A stretch of DNA of 64,000 nucleotides from an uncultured Senegalimassilia sp. (GCF_934630535.1 NZ_CAKTVU010000007.1:1-64000), one strand, 5' to 3'. Shown: positions 21,920 to 32,125, numbered from the stretch's first letter. Made by a program: numbers and translations. Notes: generated by a model not told the origin, from the sequence alone.

Positions 21920-23185
21920 ATGGCCAACGCGCATTCTTCTTACCTGTTCACGTCCGAGTCCGTCACCGAGGGTCATCCCGATAAGGTGTGCGACCAGATT
22001 TCCGACGCCGTGCTCGATGCCATCCTGGAAAAGGAGATCGAGCTGTCCGGGCAGGGCTACGTTTCCCCGTCCGGCCAACCTGCCGACCCCACGCAGGTTC
22101 GCTGCGCCTGCGAGACCATGGCCACCACGGGCATGATCATCGTTGCCGGCGAGATCCGCACCCAGGCCTACGTCGACGTGCCCGCGCTCGCGCGCGAGGT
22201 GCTGCGCGAGATCGGCTACGATCGCGCGAAGTACGGCTTCGACTGCGATACCTGCGGCGTGCTCAACGCCATCCACGACCAAAGCCCCGATATCGCCCAG
22301 GGCGTCGATGAGAGCTACGAGGCCCAGCACGGCCAGGCGGGTGACGACCCCTACGAGAAGGTCGGCGCCGGCGACCAGGGCATGATGTTCGGCTACGCTT
22401 GCGACGAGACGTCCACGCTCATGCCCATGCCCATCTACCTGGCACAGCGCATGGCCGAGCAGTTGGCCGCGGTGCGCAAGGACGGCACCATGCCCTACCT
22501 GCGTCCCGACGGCAAGACCCAGGTCTCGGTCCGCTACACCGACGACAAGCCCGTCAACGTGGAGAAGGTCGTGGTTTCCACGCAGCATTCCGAGGAGATC
22601 TCCACCGAGCAGCTGCGCGCCGAGATCGAGGCCAACGTCATCCGCCCCGTGCTCGAGCGCGAGGGCGTGGAGCTTGCCCCCAACGCTGGCATCCACATCA
22701 ACCCCACTGGCCGCTTCGTCATCGGCGGCCCCATGGGCGACTGCGGCTTGACCGGCCGTAAGATCATCGTCGACACCTACGGCGGCATGGGCCGTCACGG
22801 CGGCGGCGCATTCAGCGGCAAGGATTGCACGAAGGTCGACCGCTCCGCGGCCTACGCCGCCCGCTGGGTTGCCAAGAACGTGGTTGCCGCGGGTCTGGCG
22901 CATCGTTGCGAGGTGCAGGTGGCCTACGCTATCGGCATGGCCCGCCCCGTGTCGGTCATGGTCGACACGTTCGGCACCGAGTGCGTGCCCGTGGCCGATA
23001 TCGAGCGCGCCATCGGCGAGGTGTTCGATCTGCGCCCCGGTGCCATCATCGACGATTTGGACTTGCGCCGCCCCATTTACCGCAAGACGGCCGCCTATGG
23101 CCACTTCGGCCGCGAGCTTCCCGAGTTCACCTGGGAAGCCACCGGCCGTGCGGACGCGCTGCGCAAGGCCTGCGGCCTGGAGTAA
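21920..23185 (+). CDS. metK: S-adenosylmethionine synthetase
   Basis: MetK makes SAM from methionine and ATP. The 421-residue protein has the N-terminal FTSESVTEGHPDKVCDQISDAVLD-like signature (His and Asp of the active site), GAGDQGMMFGYA (the MetK hexapeptide region), GGPMGDCGLTGRKIIVDTYGG with GRHGGGAFSGKD (the second signature) and the C-terminal domain. It is some 20-30 residues longer than most bacterial MetK, mainly through a short insert near 50-60. The ATG follows GGAGG by 7 nt. Its leader is the SAM riboswitch candidate. It is probably transcribed alone; a long hairpin with T-run follows. Confidence 0.96.
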   Translation: MANAHSSYLFTSESVTEGHPDKVCDQISDAVLDAILEKEIELSGQGYVSPSGQPADPTQVRCACETMATTGMIIVAGEIRTQAYVDVPALAREVLREIGYDRAKYGFDCDTCGVLNAIHDQSPDIAQGVDESYEAQHGQAGDDPYEKVGAGDQGMMFGYACDETSTLMPMPIYLAQRMAEQLAAVRKDGTMPYLRPDGKTQVSVRYTDDKPVNVEKVVVSTQHSEEISTEQLRAEIEANVIRPVLEREGVELAPNAGIHINPTGRFVIGGPMGDCGLTGRKIIVDTYGGMGRHGGGAFSGKDCTKVDRSAAYAARWVAKNVVAAGLAHRCEVQVAYAIGMARPVSVMVDTFGTECVPVADIERAIGEVFDLRPGAIIDDLDLRRPIYRKTAAYGHFGRELPEFTWEATGRADALRKACGLE

Positions 23186-23333
23186 GTGTTTCCGGCCCCC
23201 TTCGGCAGAAGGGCGAGGCGCGTGACTGGCTTGCGACGATTGCGGCGTATGCTGGGAAACGACGCCGGGCCGGGATCAGCCGGGGTGCTCGCTGCGGAAG
23301 GCGGCGGGCGCGATCGGTGCTTCAAAGGAGGGA

Positions 23334-23407
23334 AAGCCCGCTGGAAGCGAGCGCGGCATAGCCTGGGGTTCCGGGCTATTCCAAGCGCTTGCCCGGCGGG
23401 CTTTTCT
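23334..23407 (+). terminator. Long three-tier hairpin terminator
   Basis: Nested stems AAGCCCGC/GCGGGCTT (23334-23341 with 23396-23403), AAGCG/CGCTT (23345-23349 with 23386-23390) and ATAGCC/GGCTAT (23358-23363 with 23374-23379) form a 70-nt hairpin followed by TTTTCT. It ends metK transcription. The size is unusual, so a structured RNA element cannot be excluded. Confidence 0.65.
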
Positions 23408-23610
23408 ATGTTGCGGATTTGCTGTGGGGCGGCCGCCGTGGGGACGCTCGCCGTGCAGGTGCGTGCGGACGTTGCTTCGCCTTCATTATTAAACGGGCGC
23501 GGTGCCGATTGGCATTTGGGACTGACGGGAGGGGTTGCTGCGTGCTCGCAATCGGTTCCCGAAAAGCGTATATCTGTTCGCCTTTTCGAAGACTTTCCGC
23601 GAAACGCTGG

Positions 23611-23616
23611 TATACT
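23611..23616 (+). promoter_or_regulatory. -10 box giving a leaderless priA transcript
   Basis: TATACT ends 8 nt before the priA ATG. Initiation at the usual distance falls at or one or two bases before the ATG. No ribosome-binding site precedes the ATG. No good -35 is seen. Confidence 0.55.
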
Positions 23617-23624
23617 GGTGCGCT

Positions 23625-26183
23625 ATGAAACTGGCATCTGTGATCTTGGACATACCTACGCAGGCGCTCGATGCGCCTTATACCTATGCAGTCCCCGAGG
23701 AGGGGCTGTTCGCCGCCGCATGCGAAGGCGCGGGCGATTGCGACGACGGTCCGCTCGGGCGCGATTTCGCCATCTCGGTGGGTTGCGCGGTGCTGGTGCC
23801 GTTCGGTCACCGGCGCGCCGTGGGCTTCGTGGTGTCGCTCGGCGAATACGGGCAGCCCGGCGGGCCGCAGTGGCCGCAGGGCATCGATGCGGGCAAGCTC
23901 AAGGCGATCGAGCGCGCCGTCAGCCAGCCGTACTTCGACGAAGAGGGCGCTGCGTGCGCCCAGTGGCTCTCCGAACGCTATATTGCGCCGTTGTCGGCGT
24001 GCGTGCGCTTGTTCACGCCGCCCGGCGGCGTGCCGCGCATGGTGCACGGGCGCGATGGCCGTTGGCGCCTCGAGCAGCCCGCGGTCGGCCAGGTCGACGA
24101 TCGCTGGGTGGTCGCTGGCTCGGCGTTTTCCGAGTTCACACCCCGCGCAAACGCCGTCAAGCAGGTCGCGGTCATGGAGGCGTTGCGCGGCGGGCAGCTG
24201 CGCGTCAGCGAGCTAACTGCGCAAATGGGCTCGGTGTCTTCCACGCTTAAGGCCTTGGAGGCGAAGGGCGCGGTCGTCATCGAGCATCGTCGCCGTATGC
24301 GCGGGTTTTCCGAAGACGCGGCGCGCATCGCGCAGCGCGCGGTTTCGGGTGCTTTCGGGGGCGTGGCTGGCGAAGAGGCGGTCGGCTTCGGGGAGGCCGC
24401 TGGCGGGGGCGTCGTCGAGGAGGGAGCCGCCGGCTTCGCGACGGCTTGCGAAGGCCATGCAGGGCAGTCGTGCGCCGACGATACCGACCTGGCGGTCGGC
24501 GGCGAAAACGTAGCGCATGCTCCCTCGCCGAAGCCGCAGCTCACTCCGGGCCAAGCGCAGGCGCTTAGCGCGATAGCCGCCGCCTGCGATGCCGCCGACG
24601 GTCATGTGGTGCTCGTCGACGGCGTCACGGGCTCGGGCAAGACCGAGGTATATCTGCAGGCCATTGAGCGGGTCCTGGCGCAGGGCCGCACGGCGTGCGT
24701 GCTCGTGCCCGAGATCTCGCTTACCCCGCAGACGGTAGGGCGTTTCCGCGGCCGCTTCGGCGATACCGTGGCGGTCATGCATTCGCGCATGTCTGCCGGT
24801 GAGCGCTACGACCAATGGGATTTCATACGCAGCGGCGCGGCCCGTGTGGTGGTGGGCGCCCGCAGCGCCCTGTTCACCCCGCTTGCCAACGTGGGCCTCT
24901 ACGTCATCGACGAGGAACACGAGGGCAGCTACAAGCAGGACAGCGCGCCGCGCTACCATGCGCGCGAGGTCGCGTGCTGGATGGCCCGTCGCAGCGGCGC
25001 TGCGGTAGTGCTCGGCAGCGCCACGCCCTCGATCGAGGCGCTTTACCGGTGCGCGAAGCATCCGCGCTGGACCCAGGTTCTCCTGCCTGAGCGCGCCAAC
25101 GGCAGACCGATGCCCGACATCCGCGTGGTGGACATGGCGCGCGAGTTCGCCGAAGGTTCTCGTTCCATGTTCTCGGCCGCCCTTACGCGCGCCTTGCAAG
25201 AGGAGCTTTCGCAGGGGCGCAAAGCGGTGCTTCTGCTCAACCAGCGCGGTTTCGCGAAGTTCTTGCTGTGCCGCGAATGCGGCTTCGTGCCAAAATGCCC
25301 GCACTGCGATACGTCGCTCACCTACCATGAGCGCGGCAACTTCTTGGCGTGCCACCATTGCGGCTACCGGCAGGCGTCGCCGGCGGTGTGCCCGGAGTGC
25401 TCGAGCCCCTATCTGAAGAAGTTCGGCGCAGGAACGCAGCGCGTCGAAGACGAGCTGCGCTGCGTGCTCGACGCCATGCCCGGGGTGGGGGCGGGCGTGC
25501 CCATCATCCGCATGGATGCCGACACTACCGGCGGGAAGGGAGCGCACGAGCGCCTGCTCGAGCAGTTCGCGGCGGCGCAGGCCGCGGTGCTTCTGGGTAC
25601 GCAGATGATTGCGAAGGGCCTTGACTTCGACGACGTCACGCTGGTGGGGGTCATTAATGCCGACACGCAGCTGCAGCTGCCCGATTTCCGCGCCCACGAG
25701 CGCACGTTCGACCTGATCGAGCAGGTGGCCGGCCGTGCCGGCCGCGCGCAGCTGCCCGGGCGCGTGCTCGTGCAGACCTACGAGGCCGATGCCGCGCCCA
25801 TCCGCGCCGCGGCGCGCTACGACCGTGCGCTGTTCTTGCGAGACGAGCTGCCCAAGCGCAAGATGCTCGGGTACCCGCCGTACGTGCGCATGGCAAACGT
25901 GTTGGTATGGGGCGCCCACGAGGCCGACGTGGCGGCGCTCGCCCGCGAGCTTGCGGGCGAGCTTGCCGAGCAGGCGCGCGCGTTCGGCGGCGACGGGTGG
26001 AGCGTGCTGCCGGCAACCCCGTGCGTGCTGGCGAAGCTGCGCAACACGTATCGCTGGCACGTGGTGGTCAAGTGCCCCGCCGACGCCGACGTGTCCGCGG
26101 TGCTGCTGCCGGTGTTCCGCCGCCGCAAGGCTGACAAGTGGGTGAACGTCGCCGTGGACGTCGATCCCGATGACTTGCTCTGA
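23625..26183 (+). CDS. priA: Primosomal protein N', replication-restart helicase
   Basis: PriA recognises stalled forks and reloads the replicative helicase. From the ATG at 23625 the protein has 852 residues: a 3' DNA-binding domain (LDAPYTYAVP), a winged-helix region, an Ala/Gly/Glu-rich insert of about 70 residues (240-310), then the helicase core with Walker A GVTGSGKTEVY, VGARSALFTP, DEEHEGSYKQ and GSATPSIEA. Eight Cys in the zinc region (CRECGFVPKCPHC, CHHCGYRQ, CPEC) bind two Zn. GTQMIAKGLDF and a QVAGRAGR motif complete it. The insert is unusual. It seems to be translated from a leaderless mRNA. Confidence 0.94.
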   Translation: MKLASVILDIPTQALDAPYTYAVPEEGLFAAACEGAGDCDDGPLGRDFAISVGCAVLVPFGHRRAVGFVVSLGEYGQPGGPQWPQGIDAGKLKAIERAVSQPYFDEEGAACAQWLSERYIAPLSACVRLFTPPGGVPRMVHGRDGRWRLEQPAVGQVDDRWVVAGSAFSEFTPRANAVKQVAVMEALRGGQLRVSELTAQMGSVSSTLKALEAKGAVVIEHRRRMRGFSEDAARIAQRAVSGAFGGVAGEEAVGFGEAAGGGVVEEGAAGFATACEGHAGQSCADDTDLAVGGENVAHAPSPKPQLTPGQAQALSAIAAACDAADGHVVLVDGVTGSGKTEVYLQAIERVLAQGRTACVLVPEISLTPQTVGRFRGRFGDTVAVMHSRMSAGERYDQWDFIRSGAARVVVGARSALFTPLANVGLYVIDEEHEGSYKQDSAPRYHAREVACWMARRSGAAVVLGSATPSIEALYRCAKHPRWTQVLLPERANGRPMPDIRVVDMAREFAEGSRSMFSAALTRALQEELSQGRKAVLLLNQRGFAKFLLCRECGFVPKCPHCDTSLTYHERGNFLACHHCGYRQASPAVCPECSSPYLKKFGAGTQRVEDELRCVLDAMPGVGAGVPIIRMDADTTGGKGAHERLLEQFAAAQAAVLLGTQMIAKGLDFDDVTLVGVINADTQLQLPDFRAHERTFDLIEQVAGRAGRAQLPGRVLVQTYEADAAPIRAAARYDRALFLRDELPKRKMLGYPPYVRMANVLVWGAHEADVAALARELAGELAEQARAFGGDGWSVLPATPCVLAKLRNTYRWHVVVKCPADADVSAVLLPVFRRRKADKWVNVAVDVDPDDLL

Positions 26184-26219
26184 CGTGGGGATTATGCTAT
26201 CTTAATTTGATGCATATTT

Positions 26220-26256
26220 GCGCCCATTTGCGGAATGGCAATAGGCGCGTTTTTTA
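26220..26256 (+). terminator. Terminator between priA and rpoD
   Basis: GCGCC at 26220-26224 pairs with GGCGC at 26244-26248, with an inner CATTTGCGGAATG arm, followed by GTTTTTTAT. It lies 22 bp before the rpoD start, so it may also act as a leader attenuator of rpoD. Confidence 0.6.
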
Positions 26257-26277
26257 TCCTGTCGAAAGGAAGAACAC

Positions 26278-27531
<1,254 letters not shown>

Positions 27532-27536
27532 CGGTA

Positions 27537-27565
27537 ACGCGGGTCGAAAGGCCCGCGTTTCTTTT
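27537..27565 (+). terminator. rpoD terminator
   Basis: A 7-bp stem ACGCGGG/CCCGCGT (27537-27543 with 27552-27558), an 8-nt loop and TTCTTTT. Confidence 0.85.
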
Positions 27566-27615
27566 CGGGCGGCCAACGCCCCTAGCTAGACCCATCGCCC
27601 ATGAAAGGCACCCAG

Positions 27616-29949
27616 ATGACTTCTCCCGCATACGATGAATACGAGTTCTTCGCCAGCTGCTTGGCCGGGTTCGAGCAATACCTTGCCGATGAGCTCAAGC
27701 GCCTGCGCGGTCGCCGCATCCGCCCGCTGCACGGCGGCGTGGCGTTCTTCGGCACGGCGGCCGTGGCCCAGCGCGTGTGCCTGTGGTCGCGTTTGGCCTC
27801 GCGCGTCACGCTGGTGGTCAAGCGCGTGAACGCCGGCGATGCCAGCCTGCTGTACGAGGGCATCCGCCGTATTCCCTGGCATGAGGTCATCGCTCCCGGT
27901 GCCAGCATCGCCGTTCGCGCTCATGGCATGAACGAGGAGCTTCGCAACACGCACTTCACCGAGCTGAAGGTCAAGGACGGCATCTGCGATGCGCTTAGGG
28001 AGCGCACGGGCTCGCGCCCCGATGTGGATAGCGCCAACGCCGACGCCAACATCGACGTGCGCATCCGCGACAGCCGTGCCACCGTCTCGCTGGACCTGTC
28101 CGGCGAATCGCTGTATGCGCGCCCGTACCTGGAGCCCGATGCGGGTCAGGACGCACCGCTGGAGTGCGCCCTGTCCGCGGGCGTTTTGGCCATGTGCGAA
28201 TGGGACGGCATGCGCGACGGCGCCGCATTGGTGGACCCGGCGTGCGGCGACGGCTCGCTGGTGGTGGAGGCCGCCGCGGCGGCCTGCGATATGGCCCCGG
28301 GCCTGGCGCGCAGCCGCTGGGGCTTCATGGGCTGGGCCGCATTCGACGAGCAGGCTTGGAACCGTTTGCTCGACGAGGCCGACGAGCGCTTCGAGGAAGG
28401 CCTGGAGGCCGTCGGCGGCGCCGGTGCGGCGAATGCCTCGGCTTCCGATCGCCCCGACCTTGAGCGCGTGCGCATCGTGGGCGCAACCAATTCCAGCCCC
28501 GCCATCGCCCGTGCCCGCAACCGTGCCAAGCGCGCCGGCCTGCGCCAGGTGGTCAGCATCGAGCTAGGGGATGCGCATACCGTGGCCGAAATGGCCAAGC
28601 GCGCGTGCGACGTGGCCGAGCGGCTGCAGAGCAGGCGTGCCGCCGGCAACGGCCAGGACAAGCTGTGCCCGTGTCTGGTGGCATCTAACATGCCAGCGGG
28701 CGACCGCATCCAGTCCGAGGCCCGCGCCCAGGCGGAGGCCGCGGCGTTCGTGAAGGCCGCGGCGGCGGTTCCGGCGGGCAGCCTATATGCCGTCGCCGGT
28801 GGAGAAGGCGTGCAGGGCCGCTTCGGCGTCGACGCGGCCGACACGCTGCGCTTCGGCCGCGGACGCGTGGAAACCCAGGTGTTGCTGTTCATGCGACCCC
28901 CGGCCCAGCTTGGCCAGGCCGTGGTTCCCGATGCCCACGGCGGTGCGGAGCACAAGGTGGAGGTGTTCGAGGAATCCTCGCAGCAGTTCGCCGACCGTTT
29001 GCGCAAGGTTGCCAAGGAGCGCCGCAAGTGGGCTCGTCGCGAAGGCGTTACGTGCTATCGCGTCTACGATGCCGACTTGCCGGATTATTCCGCCGCCATC
29101 GACGTTTACACCGGTGCCGGCCAGGCCGCGGGCAACACGTACCTGCATGTCGCCGAATACGCTCCGCCGCGTTCCATCGACCCCGATAAGGCGCGCCGTC
29201 GCTTCGACGATATCCTCACGCTGGCGCCCGTGGTCCTGGGCGTTCGCCCCGACCACGTGTTCTCCAAGGTGCGCTGCCATGACAAGGGCGGCGGGCAGTA
29301 TCGTGGTGCGGGAAAGCGCAACTACGTCACGCACGTCGACGAAGAGGGGTGCCTGCTCGAGGTGGACCTTGCCGGCTACTTGGACACGGGCCTGTTCCTC
29401 GACCATCGCGACACGCGCGCCATGGTGCGCAAGATGGCAGCGGGCAAGCGCTTCCTCAACCTGTTCGCTTATACGGGCTCGGCTACGGTGCAGGCTGCGG
29501 CGGGCGGGGCGGTGGAAACCGTCACGGTCGACCTTTCGCAGACCTACTTGGATTGGGCCGAGCGCAACATGGAGCAAAACGGGTTCACCGGGCGTGCGCA
29601 CAGCTTCGAGCGCGGCGATGTGATGAACTGGATCACCGATTGCCGCCGCAGCCCGCGCCGCTTCGACCTGATCTTCGTGGACCCGCCCACGTTCAGCAAC
29701 TCGAAGTCCATGGGCAAGCGCACCTGGGACGTGCAGCGCGACCACGTCGAGTTGCTGGTGGGCGTATCGCGCCTGCTCACCAAGGAGGGCACGGCGGTGT
29801 TCAGCTGCAACCTTCGCTCGTTCAAGCCCGACATGGAGCAGCTGGACAAGTACGGGGTTGCGCTCGAGGACATCACGGCGCAGACCATTCCGCACGATTT
29901 CGAGCGCAATCCGCGCATCCACAAGTGCTACCTGGTGAAGCGCGCGTAG
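27616..29949 (+). CDS. rlmL: Bifunctional 23S rRNA guanine methyltransferase RlmKL
   Basis: RlmKL methylates G2445 (N2) and G2069 (N7) of 23S rRNA in E. coli numbering. The 777 residues comprise an N-terminal ferredoxin-like/THUMP region (about 1-160, with RGRRIRPLHGGVAF), an RlmL methyltransferase (VDPACGDGSLVVEAAA, about 200-400) and the RlmK half (NLFAYTGSATVQAAAGGA and FVDPPTFSNSKSMG near the C-terminus). The RlmL catalytic motif reads LVASNMPAGDR, where the family usually has NPPYG(E)R, so the proline pair is changed; this may weaken the first activity. The ATG at 27616 has AAAGG 9 nt upstream and is preferred over that at 27601. Confidence 0.88.
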   Translation: MTSPAYDEYEFFASCLAGFEQYLADELKRLRGRRIRPLHGGVAFFGTAAVAQRVCLWSRLASRVTLVVKRVNAGDASLLYEGIRRIPWHEVIAPGASIAVRAHGMNEELRNTHFTELKVKDGICDALRERTGSRPDVDSANADANIDVRIRDSRATVSLDLSGESLYARPYLEPDAGQDAPLECALSAGVLAMCEWDGMRDGAALVDPACGDGSLVVEAAAAACDMAPGLARSRWGFMGWAAFDEQAWNRLLDEADERFEEGLEAVGGAGAANASASDRPDLERVRIVGATNSSPAIARARNRAKRAGLRQVVSIELGDAHTVAEMAKRACDVAERLQSRRAAGNGQDKLCPCLVASNMPAGDRIQSEARAQAEAAAFVKAAAAVPAGSLYAVAGGEGVQGRFGVDAADTLRFGRGRVETQVLLFMRPPAQLGQAVVPDAHGGAEHKVEVFEESSQQFADRLRKVAKERRKWARREGVTCYRVYDADLPDYSAAIDVYTGAGQAAGNTYLHVAEYAPPRSIDPDKARRRFDDILTLAPVVLGVRPDHVFSKVRCHDKGGGQYRGAGKRNYVTHVDEEGCLLEVDLAGYLDTGLFLDHRDTRAMVRKMAAGKRFLNLFAYTGSATVQAAAGGAVETVTVDLSQTYLDWAERNMEQNGFTGRAHSFERGDVMNWITDCRRSPRRFDLIFVDPPTFSNSKSMGKRTWDVQRDHVELLVGVSRLLTKEGTAVFSCNLRSFKPDMEQLDKYGVALEDITAQTIPHDFERNPRIHKCYLVKRA

Positions 29950-30000
29950 GCCGAGCGCCGGTGGATTGGCGATAAATCGCTCGGATAGCGATACATAGGG

Positions 30001-30040
30001 AAGGGGCTTGAAAGCCGTATCGCTTTCAAGCCCCTTGTCG
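30001..30040. terminator. Bidirectional terminator, rlmL and YczE-like gene
   Basis: A perfect 15-bp stem (30001-30015 with 30022-30036), loop cgtatc, between convergent genes. The plus-side tail is gtcgtttcc. Confidence 0.8.
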
Positions 30041-30098
30041 TTTCCTGCATCGTGTTTCGCACGGTGATTGCGCGCTGTGTTTTGGGCTTTGCGACCCG

Positions 30099-30755
30099 TT
30101 ATGCTTTCCCGCCCGCTTTTAGGGGAGGCCGTGCGCCGCCCATCTTGCGCACGAAGAAGTTCACGACGAATCCGGTGAGGACCGCCGCTGCCACGGTGCC
30201 CTCGCGGACGCCTGTCACGTTCCCCATGGTGATAAGCGAGACCGCGCAGGCTATGATGACGCAGCTGATATCGAACCCGACCTTGGTGTGGCCGAAGTTC
30301 CATCCGGTTTTCGAGGTGATGGCGGCAACCAAGGCTTCTCCGCAGTTCATGGCAACGTTCGCCACTACCGTGCACGAGACGCCCGCAGCAAGCGTGAGAA
30401 TGCCGAGGGCGAGCATGCCCAGGGATTCGGCGTAGTTCGCGGGCGCGAACCAGGAAAGCAGGCTGGCGAACCCATCGATGCTCAGGCTGAACAGCACGCT
30501 GATGGGGATTTGCAGCAACGCCAAGGGCTGGAATCGGCGGCGCAGGATGATTACCTGACCAAGCAGCAGCAGGATGTTCCAGAAGAACATGAATACGCCG
30601 TACGAGACGCTCGGGAAGGCCACGCTGAGCACGTATCCCGTTGATGATATGGGGGTGTTCCCCGTAGCCGATTTTGTGACGATGACGATGCCTGCGGCCA
30701 TGACGACGATTCCGATGGCAAGCAGGCACCAGCGCGGCGCTAGGTGTTGCTTCAT
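30099..30755 (-). CDS. YczE/YitT-like integral membrane protein
   Basis: 218 residues with five or six hydrophobic helices and a short basic C-terminus. The pattern TKSATGNTPISSTGYVLS after helix 1, FFWNILLLLGQVIILRRRF, and NCGEALVAAI with a GFDISCVIIA helix agrees with the YczE/YyaS branch of small bacterial membrane proteins of unknown role. The ribosome-binding site AAGAAG is weak. It is convergent with rlmL and has no same-strand partner. A role in transport is only a guess from the fold. Confidence 0.7.
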   Translation of the reverse strand: MKQHLAPRWCLLAIGIVVMAAGIVIVTKSATGNTPISSTGYVLSVAFPSVSYGVFMFFWNILLLLGQVIILRRRFQPLALLQIPISVLFSLSIDGFASLLSWFAPANYAESLGMLALGILTLAAGVSCTVVANVAMNCGEALVAAITSKTGWNFGHTKVGFDISCVIIACAVSLITMGNVTGVREGTVAAAVLTGFVVNFFVRKMGGARPPLKAGGKA

Positions 30756-30886
30756 GCTTCTTCTTTCTGTTGGAGGGTGGGGGTTGGCATCGCGTCATAA
30801 AGTGTCTAGCCAAAACCCTATATTGATTGTAGGTATAGCGGGGTTTCGCTGCAAGCTGACTTTTTCAAAAAAGTTCAAATTGGGGG

Positions 30887-30915
30887 TTGCGCGGTAGGGC
30901 ACCTTCCCGTATTAT
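30887..30915 (+). promoter_or_regulatory. Promoter of tRNA-Val
   Basis: TTGCGC (30887-30892), 17-nt spacer, TATTAT (30910-30915), initiating about 24 nt before the tRNA. The -35 hexamer is the same as at both tRNA-Ala genes. Confidence 0.75.
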
Positions 30916-30945
30916 ATATCGAGCGCGCTACGAAGTACGCAACAC

Positions 30946-31020
30946 GGTCGCTTGGCTCAGCGGGAGAGCATCGCCTTCACACGGCGGGGGTCACAGGTTC
31001 AAATCCTGTAGCGACCACCA
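30946..31020 (+). tRNA. tRNA-Val(CAC)
   Basis: A 75-nt cloverleaf with encoded CCA: acceptor GGTCGCT/AGCGACC, anticodon loop TTCACAC giving CAC, T-loop TTCAAAT with T-stem ACAGG/CCTGT. Confidence 0.95.
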
Positions 31021-31028
31021 CGAATGAC

Positions 31029-31060
31029 AAGGCCGGAATCAAGTGGTTCCGGCCTTTTTC
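31029..31060 (+). terminator. Terminator of tRNA-Val
   Basis: A perfect 10-bp stem AAGGCCGGAA/TTCCGGCCTT (31029-31038 with 31047-31056), followed by a T-run. Confidence 0.9.
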
Positions 31061-31156
31061 TTTCAAATGCGTCGAAGTCGGTTTGCGTCCGGCTTTCGTT
31101 TGCCGCTTCAAGTACGACGCGGTGCGTGTCGCAAACGCGATCGGCGCCTTCAATAC

Positions 31157-31231
31157 GGGCCTGTAGCTCAACGGTGGAGCAGGGGACTCATAATCCTTTG
31201 GTTCTCGGTTCGAATCCGGGCGGGCCCACCA
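31157..31231 (+). tRNA. tRNA with CAT anticodon, probably tRNA-Ile2
   Basis: A 75-nt cloverleaf with encoded CCA, acceptor GGGCCTG/CGGGCCC, anticodon loop CTCATAA, T-stem CTCGG/CCGGG. A CAT anticodon can be initiator Met, elongator Met, or Ile2 after lysidine modification. There is a paired first acceptor base, which excludes initiator tRNA. The GRCCTNTAGCTCA start and GGACTCATAATCC arm resemble tRNA-Ile2 more than elongator tRNA-Met; a structural classifier would settle it. Confidence 0.9.
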
Positions 31232-31239
31232 AAACATCT

Positions 31240-31275
31240 AAGGCCAACGGCTTGTCCCGTTGGCCTTTTCTTTTC
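31240..31275 (+). terminator. Terminator of the CAT-anticodon tRNA
   Basis: A perfect 11-bp stem (31240-31250 with 31257-31267), loop cttgtc, tail TTTTCTTTTC. Confidence 0.9.
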
Positions 31276-31318
31276 ATCTTTCTGGTTTGGAACGCGGTTC
31301 GATTCGGCTGCTAGCTGC

Positions 31319-31957
31319 CTAGAACCCAAGGTCCTCGGCGATCAAGGTCACCTTGATGCGCCCGGTTTCGCGGCTGTGGCGCGTTACCACCACGTTGCAG
31401 CACATGCATCCGGGCTCGTGGCAGTTACCGCAAACGCCCGTGCGTTCGCAGGGCGTATCCGTGTGCAGGCGCGCGGCATTCGGCGGGCACGCCATGGTAT
31501 GGATGCGCTTGATGCCGGCGTCCACGTCCTCCACCACTTTGTTCATGCCTACCAGCACGAACACCTCGCGCGGCCCGTACAGCAGGCAGGCAAGGCGGTT
31601 GGAGTTGCCGTCGATGTTGACCAGCTCGCCTTTTCGCGTGATGGCGTTCGCGCTCATGAAGAAGCAGTCGCTGGCCAGTTGCTGCAGAATGATCTCATGC
31701 GTCTGTTCGGGCGTGGTCGCCTTCGAGCGGTCGAGCATCCGGTAATCGCCGGCTTCCAGCATTGCCTTCACGCCCGTTTCCCCAAACGTTTGCGTGCCGC
31801 CCCAGGCGATGGAGGCGCCGGCGGGCACCAGCTTGCGCACCAGCTCCACGGCTTCGGCGGAGGTTTCGCAAAAATAGCCTTCCATGTTGCGCCGCTCAAG
31901 CTGCTTGATGATGGTTTTCGCCGTTTGCGCGAATGCGGTCATGCGGGGGTTTTCCAT
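31319..31957 (-). CDS. LUD-domain (LutC-like) protein
   Basis: A 212-residue protein of the LUD family. SIAWGGTQTFGETGVKAML (about 57-75), DCFFMSANAITRKGELVNIDGNSNR (about 105-130) and VGMNKVVEDVDAG are typical. Family members act in lactate utilisation or coenzyme/NAD-linked steps, but stand-alone forms in anaerobes are uncharacterised. The C-terminal part has a Cys cluster (CGNCHEPGCMCC) that could bind a metal or Fe-S centre. AAGGAGC before the ATG at 31957 fixes the start. It is divergent from trpS; no lutA or lutB lies nearby. Confidence 0.82.
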   Translation of the reverse strand: MENPRMTAFAQTAKTIIKQLERRNMEGYFCETSAEAVELVRKLVPAGASIAWGGTQTFGETGVKAMLEAGDYRMLDRSKATTPEQTHEIILQQLASDCFFMSANAITRKGELVNIDGNSNRLACLLYGPREVFVLVGMNKVVEDVDAGIKRIHTMACPPNAARLHTDTPCERTGVCGNCHEPGCMCCNVVVTRHSRETGRIKVTLIAEDLGF

Positions 31958-32074
31958 GGTGCGCTCCTTCTCTCGTCTGGCGGATGGTTCCCATTGTGCC
32001 ACGTTTCATCGCGCGGTTGCATGGCGGCTGGAAAACGGCCTCAGATGGTTCGCGCCCGCGCAGGGCATAAGCGC

Positions 32075-32080
32075 TATACT
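32075..32080 (+). promoter_or_regulatory. -10 box of trpS
   Basis: TATACT lies 45 nt before the trpS start in the divergent intergenic region. A -35 with a good match is not evident. Confidence 0.45.
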
Positions 32081-32125
32081 GGAACAACTACTGAATTCCC
32101 GCCTAACTATGAATGTGAGGGCATG

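Larger units (their letters stand above)
23186..23624. other. Gap between metK and priA
   Basis: The 439-bp gap has a large structured terminator at 23334-23407 and the priA promoter at its right end. Long open frames cross it, but only as extensions of priA-strand frames without start signals. No small gene is supported. Confidence 0.6.

Noticed and set aside
23270..23407. Cobalamin riboswitch between metK and priA
   Set aside because: Some bases resemble GGTGC and GGGAA elements, but the B12 box and CGCCACTGT-like core are missing, and the stretch is better explained by one long terminator hairpin.
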